DNA of 64,000 nucleotides from Parietichytrium sp. I65-24A. Taxonomy: Eukaryota; Sar; Bigyra; Thraustochytrida; Thraustochytriidae. The position numbers and the translations under genes were made by a program. The notes beneath the pieces are model-generated. The model made no database searches and was not told the DNA's origin. It saw only the letters and a list, made by a program, of their open reading frames with translations. This document shows positions 42,757 through 52,917 of this stretch, piece by piece. The DNA lies in NCBI GenBank assembly GCA_012862575.1, contig BLSF01000007.1, positions 682,001-746,000 of the forward strand, read 5' to 3'. Each line of letters starts with the position of its first letter. The stretch's first letter is position 1.

Positions 42757-43914
42757 ATGTGGAGCCGTGGGGCGGCGTGGGGCTTGGCCGTGCTAGTTTT
42801 TGCGTGGACTGTTGCGCTGGGTCTTGGCGCTGGTGGCGATCGCATTCGTGCTAGGCTCGATCGCGTCGTAGAGAAGGCCAAGAAGGACGCGTTGCGGGAA
42901 GCCGTGGAGGCAGAATTCGAGCTTGCAGATAGTGACGAGGATGGCAAGCTGACGCTGGAAGAGTTCTCAAAGTACCTGCTGAAAGAGGATCGCTTTGACC
43001 CATTTGCTGGAAAAACTGAAGGCAAGTGGCTTGGTGATGAGCAGAATGTTGGAACTCAGACCCAGGTAAAGACGGCAGCTGCGGCAAACTCTCCTCCCGT
43101 GGGTACTGCAGAGCCGCTAGAGATCGACCCCTTGGCGGTCCAATCCGGGGCGGTGAGCGCGGGCACTACAGAGTCTCGTGACGCGGCCGACCTTTCGCGG
43201 TCGGCCGAGATGACAGGACAGAAATCTGGATTTTGGAGCGCTGTCGTCAATGCGATCCTAATGATCATCGTCACCGAATTAGGCGACAAGACGTTTTTCA
43301 TTGCTGCGCTCTTAGCCATGAAGAACCCTCGCATCGTAGTGTACACCGGGGCGATGGGAGCGCTCGCTGCAATGACAGTTCTCAGCGCAGTGATTGGTTC
43401 CGCCTTGCCAGCGCTGATCCCTCGCAAATATACACACTACGGCGCGGCTCTTCTCTTCGTGTTCTTCGGGGTGAAAATGCTCAAGGACGCCTACGAACTC
43501 TATTTGGAGCCACCAACGTCCAACGAGGAGCTCGAGGAAGCAGAAGAGGAGATCAAAAACAAATTTAAAGGAAGAGATGACGATGATTCTCTGGAGTCGG
43601 GCCGTGCATCTCCGACCGCCCAGCATGCAAAACAGACTAGAGATCTCAAAATTGCAATGTCAGCCTTTACTATGACATTCCTAGCGGAGTGGGGCGATCG
43701 CTCTCAAATCGCAACCTTCGCGATGGCTACAGCTCGTGACCCTTTCGGTGTGACATTTGGAGGTATAATTGGCCACGCTATGTGCACAGGTCTGGCTGTC
43801 GTAGGTGGCCGTCTACTGGCCGCCAACATCTCCGAGCTGCACATCCAGGGTTCTGGCGGTATTTTGTTCTGTATCTTTGCCCTGCACTCGTTCATTGTGG
43901 GTCCTGAACCTTGA
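42757..43914 (+). CDS. EF-hand fused to GDT1/TMEM165-type cation transporter (UPF0016)
   Basis: 385 aa; ATG at 42757. Residues ~7-25 form a signal peptide or first membrane helix. A canonical EF-hand loop follows at 58-69 (DSDEDGKLTLEE; Asp at 1, 3, 5, Gly at 6, Glu at 12). After a disordered ~80-residue linker come the two UPF0016 halves, with the signatures ELGDKT (174-179) and EWGDRS (311-316), each E-x-G-D-K/R-S/T. A charged loop joins the halves (~250-298). About six membrane segments follow the linker. Known members (yeast Gdt1, human TMEM165, plant PAM71) carry Mn2+ and Ca2+ into the Golgi or thylakoid/chloroplast envelope in exchange for protons. The acidic motif residues that bind the metal are present. 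The EF-hand suggests calcium control; I do not know it as a standard part of this family. Confidence 0.9.
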   Translation: MWSRGAAWGLAVLVFAWTVALGLGAGGDRIRARLDRVVEKAKKDALREAVEAEFELADSDEDGKLTLEEFSKYLLKEDRFDPFAGKTEGKWLGDEQNVGTQTQVKTAAAANSPPVGTAEPLEIDPLAVQSGAVSAGTTESRDAADLSRSAEMTGQKSGFWSAVVNAILMIIVTELGDKTFFIAALLAMKNPRIVVYTGAMGALAAMTVLSAVIGSALPALIPRKYTHYGAALLFVFFGVKMLKDAYELYLEPPTSNEELEEAEEEIKNKFKGRDDDDSLESGRASPTAQHAKQTRDLKIAMSAFTMTFLAEWGDRSQIATFAMATARDPFGVTFGGIIGHAMCTGLAVVGGRLLAANISELHIQGSGGILFCIFALHSFIVGPEP

Positions 43915-44675
43915 GACCAGCCGTACAAGTATAACCCTGCTCATCGTGGGCTCGACTTGTCCAGCTACAATATAAACTACTGTAAACCAATCGATCCAAA
44001 GTCCGCGGTCCACCATTTTGCATCATTGAACTCTCCATCCTGAACTGACACAGAGAATTTGCGAATCCATCTGTGTTCTGCCTCTCTTTCAACAACGATT
44101 TTTTTTTTTCGCGTGTTGCAATGAAGCATATTCTGTTCGTGGCCTACACGACACTCGCCAGTAGTATTACATAAGCTACACGTTTCGCAGAGTTGCCAGA
44201 ATCACGCCAACGTTTTTCGTGACAACACGTAGAGCTTGGACTAGCGCCACACGAGGAAATCCAACTCGTGAGATGAGGAAATCGAAGGACTCTTACTACC
44301 TTTGTCTGAAAAACTCTACCTAGCAAAGGCGGACAGAGAACGGGATCGTTGCACATCGTTGCACATGGACTTTACACTTCGCCTTGGAGCACAGACAGCA
44401 TAGACTCGTACGAGTTATATCCCCGAGTTGGTCAAGTCCTAGGCGCCTCTCTCGCATCATCTCATATCATCTCCTCATCCTCCTCATCCGCTCACACACT
44501 TGGCAAAGAGAGCGAAGGTGCAGCAGCGTTTTCTGTCGCAAGTCCACGGTCCACGTTGACACTGACACTGACACTGACAGAGAAGACTCGACACGCTCGG
44601 AGTCGTGGCTCTCTTAGCGCTTAGAATCGACGGGCGAAGCGACGAAAGCGTCTGTTGGTGCTTTTCTTGGCAAGC
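43915..44675. other. intergenic region
   Basis: Between two same-strand genes. Short ACTGACACTGACACTGAC repeats lie at about 44558-44580, upstream of the oxygenase. No gene seen. Confidence 0.55.
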
Positions 44676-46324
44676 ATGTTCCGGAAACCAACGAGAGAGG
44701 AGGTGGAGGAGGTCTTTCCTTTGGCGAGCAGGGGGTGGGAGTCGCAGCGAAAAGAGACCGAGTTCTGGGTGCAGGAGAGCGCGATTCAAGGCAAGCTTCC
44801 GTCGGAGCTGCAAGGGACGTATATCAGGAATGGCCCGGGGCTGAATGACGTTTTCGGTGTGCCGCTCAAGCACCCAATCGATGGTGACGGGATGGTTGTG
44901 GCACTGACCTTTTTTGAAGGAAAGGTGCACTTTAAAAATCGCTTTGTTCAGACATTCAGCCACAAGGAAGAAACGGAGGCTGGAAAAATGCTATACAATG
45001 GCAACATGGGATCTCGGGTGCCGCGCCCAGACCGCCCAAAGAGCTTGCGCATGCGGGACCCTGCCCATACCAATGCCTTCTATTGGGGAGGAAAGATTCT
45101 TGCTTGCCACGAATACGCGCTTCCGTCAGCTCTCGACCCTGCCACCCTCCGCACGATTGGGGACGACGACTTGAATGGTTCGCTCAAGAAAATCGGTGCT
45201 TTTTCTGCACACTACCGCCTGGACCCCGCAAAAGATCTCCTCGTTGGTATTGGCTTCCGAGCTGGAGTTATGGGCCGTAAGCCCAAACTCGCGATCATGG
45301 AGTTTAACAGGCAATGGGAGCCCGTGCAAGACCTCCTGTTGAATGTGCCCGACTTGAATTACGCTCACGACTTTCTCATGACTCCGAGCTGGTACATTTT
45401 CCACATAACTCCCTTTGTCGATGTTAGCGAGAGCGCGACGATGGAAATTTTGTCAGGGAAGAAGGCGCCTGGAGAAATGATGCAGTATTCTCCGCACCTT
45501 CCGTCAAAGATGGTGCTCATTCAACGCTACTGCAAGGACGGACAGGAGCGCAAGATACTAAGGTTCGACACCGAGCCTTGCCACATCTACCACTTTCAGA
45601 ATGCTATCGAGAGGGATGACAACACGATTACGTTTGGAGCAACGGTAAGTTTGCGGGTTCGTTCGCGAATCTCTTCGCATTGCAAGTTTCGCCTCAAATG
45701 TACGAATGACTCACTTTTCAATGTTTCTACTCACGTCAGTGCTTGCCCCCAGGTTTCACCATGGAATGGCAATACAAGGTGTTTCTCTCAAATTCTGCAG
45801 ATGCTCCCGGTCAGTATCACGACTACTGCATCAGAATTGACCAAAACACTTGCACGCGAACCCTCTCCCCAAAAGTTGCTGGAAGGTCGAATGAGTTTCC
45901 CATTGCAAACCCATACCGAAGCTGTGTGAAACTGAACGAGAATTCTAAGCGGAAGGTGCTGCCTCCGAGATATGTCTATCTCATGGCCGGCGCACCCGGT
46001 GTCACGATGCCGTTCACCGAGATTGTAAAGTACGATCAGGACGGGGAGCGGGACGATGTCTGGAAGGCAGACGGAATCGTTGGCGAGCCTGTATTTGCTC
46101 CTCGCCTCGGGCAAGCGAGTGCCTACTACGGCGAGGACGACGATGGTTGGATTATAACCCAGCTTTACAAACCTTCAGAGCACAAGGTGGAATATGTGAT
46201 TCTTGATGCCCAAGACCTGTCAAGCGGCCCAGTGTGCCGTATCACCCCTGGATTTCATATTCCGTTTTCATTTCATGGCACTTTTACTACAACAGTTTTC
46301 AACTTTCCTCCAACAAAACTTTAG
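44676..46324 (+). CDS. carotenoid cleavage oxygenase family enzyme (two exons)
   Basis: 517 aa. Exon 1 is 44676-45644 (ATG 44676), exon 2 is 45740-46324. The 95-bp intron begins GTAAGT and ends GTCAG; splicing is phase 0 and yields ...TITFGAT|CLPPGFTMEW, restoring family sequence that an unspliced reading loses. The four iron-binding histidines of the RPE65/CCD fold are visible: H179 (SAHYRLDP), H231 (NYAHDFLMTP), H306 (CHIYHFQNA) and H502 (FSFHGTF, near the C-terminus). RNGPGL at 51-56 matches the N-terminal family motif. Such enzymes split carotenoids or related polyenes with O2 to make apocarotenoids (retinal-, ionone- or ABA-type products). Length is normal for the family (480-540). No clear transit peptide is seen, so location and substrate are open. 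Confidence 0.9.
45645..45739 (+). other. intron of the carotenoid oxygenase gene
   Basis: 95 bp, donor GTAAGT at 45645, acceptor AG at 45738-45739. A competing AG 11 bp further on (end of CCCCCAG) would put exon 2 out of frame, so the first AG is chosen. This is the best-supported intron in the window because both flanks encode conserved enzyme sequence. Confidence 0.85.
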
Positions 46325-46507
46325 AGGTCCCTTATATCTAAGAACCAAGTCCAGATTTTTATATTTCAATCAACCAATCAACTATCGTTCGCCAATCATT
46401 CGCCCAAACTATTTTTTTTTTTTGTCTTTTTTGGAGAGAGTACGAAGCGTCCCCGCATCATCTTCTTCTATTCTGACAACGGCGATTGATGCAACTCCAA
46501 GTTTGAG
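46325..46507. other. 3' flank of oxygenase gene
   Basis: A/T-rich, with a T run at 46411-46422. No gene; the complementary-strand candidate ends at 46508. Confidence 0.5.
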
Positions 46508-46893
46508 CTAGTAAGGGCGCCTGCCTTCATTCACTTCCACCCGTTCTAGAGTCTTGATGGTGAAGCTAAAAGCGAGTCTGAGCAAGCTGATGAATTGACC
46601 AGAATAGGTCTCTCTTGCTTCGCTTGTAGCTAGCATCATCGATGCGCAAAGCGAGGTGAACCTGGACGAGCACGGCAAAATTCCATGGTGTATGGAAGGT
46701 CTTGACTTTCCAATGAATGAATCCACGTGAGGTAAAACTATTCCGCGTACACAGTACCGGTACGGTACTTCGAAGGTTTTCGGCAGGGTGTTTCGCACAT
46801 TTCGTCGTGTCGCCTTGCTGTAAAGATCGGGCAGGGGTAGTTCTGTCTGGAAGTGGTTTCTCACGATGAAGAAGCTGCCCGTTGATCAATCAT
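46508..46893 (-). CDS. candidate small spliced gene
   Basis: Model: exon 1 46893-46865 (ATG; MIDQRAASS), a 47-bp intron beginning GTGAGA and ending TTTACAG, then an exon from 46817 reading KATRRNVRNTLPKTFE. From there two readings reach the same stop at 46508. One goes straight through (113 aa). The other removes a 31-bp intron (46738-46768, beginning GTACCGTACC, holding the decamer) and a 32-bp intron, giving about 91 aa with FYLTWIHSLESQDLPYTMEF in the middle. The shared C-terminus reads ETYSGQFISLLRLAFSFTIK. A third frame also looks protein-like here, so the model is uncertain. No family recognised. Confidence 0.3.
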
Positions 46894-49756
46894 GACCGGC
46901 CACCACAATTTAAAAGGGCCGCCGTTGTTCCGACATTCCAAGATGATTGATCAGCCGGCTCGGAGCTGTCTACTAAAATGAATTGCAGACTCGCCACGCA
47001 GAAACACGTTTTTCAGTGTTGTTTCCGAGAAATGTATTGGAATTCTTCGCGGCATTCGAGCCTTGAAAGACACGGCTCTAATTAGCTACAAAGTGATTAT
47101 CCTCCGGGGCGTCCCTGGGCCTTCCTTTGGAAAAGGCTCTCTCGATGGAGAAGATTCGAGATAGACTGGAAGTACTATCTCGAAAGAGAAAGAGAGGGAT
47201 CAGAAATAACCTGTAATTATCAAGAGAAGAAGCAGAAAGACTGTGCATGATGGGCACTTAAAATGTGAATTCTGAAAAATTAGCTGTCATTCTATTTCTG
47301 ATTTCTGTCCTAATTTCAACGAGGGGGTTCAAACTCAAATCCACTACGCAACGACATCTCACTGACACATGCAATTTCAATTTCAAAATAGCTACTGGAG
47401 CTGCGAGAAGGTCAAATGAGCTCCTCACAGCAAAGTTGTACCATGTACCCAACAAACTTATCCAGACGGCCGCGATTTTGGTAAGCGAGTCCAAGAAGTC
47501 CAAGACCGAAAAAGAACGATGACCCGATCTCGTGCCAAGTACGTGAGGACAATATTTTGATCACCTAGGAGAGCTGTTGTATAGATGGGCTCAATAAGCT
47601 CAATCAGTCTGCAATTCATTTTAGTTCCTCCCTTCGTCGGTCCAGTGACATCCAGTGCCCCTGACGCCAATGCAAGTAGCCGTCCTTTTTTCTTCGGAAT
47701 TCACAAATGATGTCGGTACCGGTACTAGTACTAGTAATTGCGTACCCAAATCAAAGTTGAGAGTTGAGAGTTGAGAGTTGAGCAAGATTTGGAAAATCTT
47801 CTTTTATGAATTTGACGAAATAATCACAAGAGAGATCGTTTTTTGCACCTCTTCTAAACAGGTAGTGGTGCATTTAAAATGCTACTCAGGGTGAATTTTG
47901 GACATCACACCTATCACACCTTACCAGAAAGGGTAGTCTATCGCGGGACCCAACTTTTTTTTGGAGAACTTTTGCAACTTTTGCATTTTTTTGCATCTTT
48001 TTTAGCCTAGCTCATGCAACCGATCCATACGAATGGTACCGCAACAAACTATGATAGAAGATGATAGAAGAGCCATACTTCAACTTCCTCCCGGTGTTGA
48101 TGACTGCGCACAAATGCGTCTGGCGCAAAACGAGTTCGAAAAAGATTTTCTAATGTGATTCTACTTTTAAAAAATATCACTACGAGTCACGTGCTACGAG
48201 TTACTATAACTTTTACTCTAATTGTGCGTGTTGGGGAATACAGAGTGAATACCGGTACAGTAGGGCCTCTGTCGCGACAATCCGCCAACTACTCCTCTTT
48301 AACAACCTCTAAACGACTGACAATGACTGACAACGACGACAACGGCCAGAGAAGCTATGCCAGTCAATAATAAATCCATTTAGTCCCAGTATTCATTTCT
48401 TCATTTGTTTGGGTAGCAAATGAACAAGGGGGGGTGAATAAGTTGTACGAATGAATCAATTCTCCAGTGTCCAGTATTGAATCTCACAACCAAAAACTCT
48501 CAATGACAACACTCAGAATCAATCACGACCATTGGCACTTGAGGACCGCGAAAGCTCCGGTGGGTTTTTCAGCTAGCTCTTCATGTGGGACGAGCTTTTC
48601 AAAGCAGCAAGGCTCAGCAGAACGTTACGAGATGAATGTAGATGAGTAGAGGAGCGTGTCGACTAGGCGGAGCCGTTTCCAACCTTGCAGTGCTATACAT
48701 CAAGTTAACAAAAAAAGCAACCCAACGTATGGCCTGGGGACAGCTGGGACACAGGTCGACCGAGCTGAGTCAAGACCTGAACTGACGGATGAATTGGGTG
48801 AGCTTGGTGACGAGTCAGAAGCTACAAGCACACGCTTTCAGATCCCTGTCGGGTTTATCCGAGAGGCCACATCTCGCCCTACATTGTAAACCATAATCAT
48901 AGCATCTCTCACATCTGCCTCTCCGGTGTGAAAGAATAATAATCAAATATTATAAAAATGCCTGGGACGCCCGCCAAACAAACAAAAACACGAAGAAAAA
49001 AAAGTGTCAACTGCGAAATTCGCTCGGGCCGACATTAGGAAGCCGATGTTTAATTTTAACTGTTCTGAAACAATAAATTATTATTATTAAAAAAGATTGC
49101 AGGTGGGACTATCAACTGCTCTGAAAAGAAAAATCACATTGCAATGAGTGAAAAAAGAAGGGTATTTACAGAATCAATGAATATTCAACTCATTGTCAGG
49201 GAACTTATGCAGTCTGGAGAGGAACTCACTGCTAGTCGCTCTTCAAAGCTCACTGACAGAAAGTTCGCTCAACTTGCAGATGGATTGTTGATTTTCTTAG
49301 ATTTTTAGTTGAAGGAAAAGGACTTCAAGAGAATGCAGTCCAGTGAAGGAGCCTTTTGTAGTGAGACATCGCTACTTTACCGTTGCCAACTTGCAGGCTT
49401 GTCGGGTGAGGGAGGAAGCTCCAAACTCCGCCCCCAAGTAGCAGCCGGCGTTCCCTTGCGAACTCATTTGGGAAAGTTGCAACTCAAAAGCTACTCTAAG
49501 TCAGTTTACTAGAATTCAGAATTTACTGTTAGAACAAGAAAATCTTGAACAGTGTCCCTTTTCGCTTCGAATTTGTGTGCTGAGAATCTACAGAGCTAAC
49601 TCAGTTGCAATCACGCACAGCAGATTTCCAGAACAGTTTGATCTCGTGAGTTCGAGCTGTCAACCTTAGAGGGAGTCTGCTGGCCAGCCATCCCGGTGGT
49701 AAAGGACATCTCCAATGAACGAAAGGTGCCAACAAATTGGCACGCACACCAGCAGC

Positions 49757-49791
<35 letters not shown>

Positions 49792-50265
49792 GGGGAAAGT
49801 GGTGAAGGGGGAGCAAAAAGCTAATCAGTACTTTCTGTTCCAACCGTTGATATTGGAGTCCTTTGACAAACACCTTCAGGAAGGGGTCCGAATCACGAAG
49901 CATGGCAACGAAAAATTGTAAAAGCTGAAGCAAATACTAGTTCGTTGTGAAGCCCCCTTCCCCCCAGTAGTTTTTACTTAAGCTGTAAGCTGTAAACGAA
50001 CTCGGAACTTTCATTGGACAAAAAAGGCGACAGGCAATCAAGAGTTCCAGCCAGTGGTGTGGGGGAGCTGCTCAGCAATACCAATATGAAGTAGATGGTG
50101 CGTAGCCAGTACAGTACTCGGGGCACAACTCTTGCAAGTAGAAGTAGTGAGGGAAGGTAGTCCACTATCTTGAGGCTTTTTAGCTGACTGCGAACTTGCA
50201 CATCATCGACCAGGTTCAGACACCAAACGCGCCTGGCAGAGCTCGCAAGCTCCGTGAATTACACC
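46894..50265. other. spacer without recognised gene
   Basis: Holds an exact GTACCGGTAC at 47716-47725 and a 9/10 copy near 48249. GTTGAGA repeats lie at 47755-47780, and a GA dinucleotide run at 49757-49790. A frame at 48656-48889 (+) reads RPELTDELGELGDESEATST but starts without ATG. No supported gene. Confidence 0.45.
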
Positions 50266-51189
50266 ATGCCGTGCTGCCCAAGTGAGGTGCAACGTCTCAA
50301 TGACGTTGCCATGCTGGCAGTTAAGAACCCGCGAAAGCTCCCAAGCGGCGGATTTTCTCAGACCTACGCAGGGAGGGCACAAGTTGGGCAAGTTGCCATC
50401 AAGGTGCTCTGCCAGTGTGAGCACCACCACAAATGTGCTAGCGTCGCGAAAGAGTTAGCGTTGTTGAACTCGGCGAGTCAGTGTCCTTTCATCGTCCACA
50501 TGCTCTTCTCCACCACGATTGCCTCTAGAGTGGTCATCGGCATGGAATACTGCGAGCAAGGTGACCTGCTCACGTACCTCGACTCACACTCGGTTCGATT
50601 TGATAATGCGATCGTTGGCCTTGCGGAGATAGGGTTGGCACTGGACTACCTGCACAGTGTCCTTGGGGTGGTTCATGAGGATATAAAGCCAGAAAATATC
50701 GGGATCACGAAATCCGGCCACATTCGATTGCTAGACTTGGGATCGGCGCGATTCAAGAGCAGCTGTGAGAACGAGATTGGCGACTCGCAAGTCCCCGGCA
50801 CTGTATTCTACGCCTCTCCTGAGAAGCTGAAGAGAGAAGAGTACGGCTTCGACGCGGACTGGTGGGCGTTTGGAGTTCTCATGTTTGAGCTTTTCCACGG
50901 TGAACTACCATGGCGAGCTGAGGACGAGATGAAGACCGCAAGAGCAATATGCACTACTTCAATTAGTACCGTTTTGATCTCGTATCCTGAAATGCCAGTC
51001 CTGCTTCACTACACAATTTCGAAATTCCTGGAACCCGTGCGCTCGCGCCGATTGAATCACAAGAGTAGTTTCTCTGACTTTGCGAAGAGGTCTCTCTTCT
51101 CGTCCTTGAACTTGGGCGATATAGCCGATGGGGTGTGCGAGCCTCCTTTCCCGCCAGCTCAATACACCTCTAAAGCGGCTCAACATTGA
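50266..51189 (+). CDS. AGC-like protein kinase with HED catalytic motif (paralogue 1)
   Basis: 307 aa from the ATG at 50266. The kinase domain fills most of the protein: Gly-rich loop LPSGGFSQTYAG (25-36), VAIK with Lys46, helix-C Glu63, catalytic loop VVHEDIKPENIG (137-139 HED), magnesium motif DLG at 157-159 in place of DFG, then GTVFYASPEKL with SPE in place of APE, and DWWAFGVLMFEL. The C-terminal tail SLFSSLNLGDIADGV...PPFPP matches the AGC-kinase tail (FF-x-x-I-D...PPF-x-P). Catalytic Lys, Glu and both Asp are present, so activity is likely. HRD to HED removes the arginine that usually contacts the phosphorylated activation loop. There is no regulatory domain. It is closely related to the kinase at 59794-60711. 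Confidence 0.9.
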   Translation: MPCCPSEVQRLNDVAMLAVKNPRKLPSGGFSQTYAGRAQVGQVAIKVLCQCEHHHKCASVAKELALLNSASQCPFIVHMLFSTTIASRVVIGMEYCEQGDLLTYLDSHSVRFDNAIVGLAEIGLALDYLHSVLGVVHEDIKPENIGITKSGHIRLLDLGSARFKSSCENEIGDSQVPGTVFYASPEKLKREEYGFDADWWAFGVLMFELFHGELPWRAEDEMKTARAICTTSISTVLISYPEMPVLLHYTISKFLEPVRSRRLNHKSSFSDFAKRSLFSSLNLGDIADGVCEPPFPPAQYTSKAAQH

Positions 51190-51344
51190 CCCTTTTTATT
51201 TTTGCACTCCCGGTTTACTACCCAGACTCGATTGATAGACACCTCTGGAGAGTAATGTACAGGTATAATCCTGTCCATCAGTTGTTGGACCTTTGTCAGC
51301 CGAAAACTGATTGCAAATTGAAGCTGCGTGGACAAGGTCAAACA

Positions 51345-51850
51345 TTTTCACGCCACAATTTGTAACCTAGACTTCATTTTTGAATTAAAAAAAATTCTGC
51401 AGCCTAACCCATTCTTGACTTGCACCTTTCGTAAAACTTTCCAGAAGAACTTTCCAGAAGCCCTTTCCGGGCTGAAAAGATCTCGAAAAACTTACGAAAA
51501 TAACCATGAACCACACTTTTTGAAAGTCAAAAAGCAGGTATCACAAAGCCTCTGAGGAGAAAAATCAGGCAACGGTATCTCATATTAGCGAAGATGATGT
51601 TATCTCAGGAGGTGTGCAGACAGCAAAAGAAGACGAGAGTGCAAATGGCAAAGATTGTCCTTTTAAACGCTGGCTCGATACTAGATACATTTCTGAGGGT
51701 TCTAATCTACGTCGCAAATCGTTGCGAGGGAAATTGGAGTCTCCGACGAAAGTAGAAGAAGCAAAACCGACAAAAAGAGAAGAAGCGAAACCGGAACTGG
51801 CTCGCATTCTTAGTCCTGGAAAACTATCTCTATGCCCGCATCCGAGCTAA
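51345..51850 (+). CDS. candidate spliced gene with 31-bp intron, 5' end unresolved
   Basis: Exon ending at 51537 (PNPFLTCTFRKTFQKNF...FLKVKKQ) meets a GTATCA donor; 31 bp later (51538-51568, ending AATCAG) the frame resumes in phase 0 as ATVSHISEDDVISGGVQTAK and runs to TAA at 51850. Without splicing a stop comes five codons past the donor, so removing 31 bp rescues 94 codons. The second exon is Lys/Glu-rich with VEEAKPTKREEAKPELAR. An upstream 41-bp intron (51365-51405, GTAACC...TGCAG) would join in phase to an earlier exon, but no ATG was found. Probable disordered or nuclear protein; unrecognised. Confidence 0.35.
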
Positions 51851-52917
51851 GCCTTTACTTAGCCACGAAAGCGAACACCACAACGTCCAAGCTGCGCCAA
51901 AGTCTGCAAATTGACTAGGCGATCTAGGCTAGAGTCATGTACAACCTGTTCCATCACATTGCGGAGCAGAATAAAGCGCATAACATAAAGTGCGTGTGGC
52001 TTGTTTACATTTACTTGCAGCCGCTGACAGACTAAATTTAGCGAATGGGCGGTTCTCTCTAATCTGCGCAAAGAGCACCATGCCCAAACAAATTGTTTCT
52101 TCTATGAAGGAACTTTTCTCATGGCAGCGCCACTGTAATTTCATCTGTCGAATTTACTCAGCCCCCGATTCTTAAAGCCATCTTGATTGGAAGAAATGTT
52201 ATAATTTGCAGAGTAGGCTAGATCTAACCAAAATTGTGCAGTAATATTTCGCGGCGAAACAAACGGGAGAACTCAACTTGGACAAGGGAGCGCTCGACTT
52301 CGTTGTGCGGATTACGAATACAAAATAAACACGTCGTCCTTTGCTACTCGCATTCGAGCAATGCACAGCTTGCACACGATTCGGAACTCACCATACGAAT
52401 CCATAATACAATACATACCAGCTGATACCATCCAAAATTCGTCCAATACTGACAACGATCAGCTCCCTATTCCTTACCCAGCGTCTCTCGAGCAAACCTT
52501 TCCTGACTCTGCCAAACTCCTAACCAGACTACAAACACAGCACACATTCTCCCACACTCTCCCACTCACCTTCCACTCCCGCGCGTGAATCGCAGAATTG
52601 CGCCGCGTATGATTCTTTAGGGCCGCCGTACGAGCGCAGCATCACCGAGAGAGACTTTTGCAGGCCCAGCGAGTACGACTAGGGGAGGCTGTGAGGGGAC
52701 AAAGCCGTGTTAGAAACGCAGGAAAATAAGAAGCAGAATAAGAAGAATAAGGAGAGAAGAAGAGTGAGGGAAGGAGGGAGAAAAGGTGAAAACGCGACTG
52801 CGGGCGCTCTTAAAAGAGAGAAAAGAGGGAAAGAAGTTGTTTGTTCAGGCGAACGGAAATATTGAAAAACTCGAACTTGGGGAAGCAAGGTGCGACAAAG
52901 TGTGAGGAGCGAAAAGT
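51851..52917. other. spacer, promoter side of Doa10
   Basis: A short AGAATAAG/GGAGAGAAG purine-rich leader (about 52725-52830) precedes the Doa10 ATG. No gene recognised. Confidence 0.5.

Noticed and set aside
47265-47522. signal-peptide-like frame (LAVILFLISVLIS)
   Set aside because: Starts with GTG, has no ATG, and no continuation could be found.
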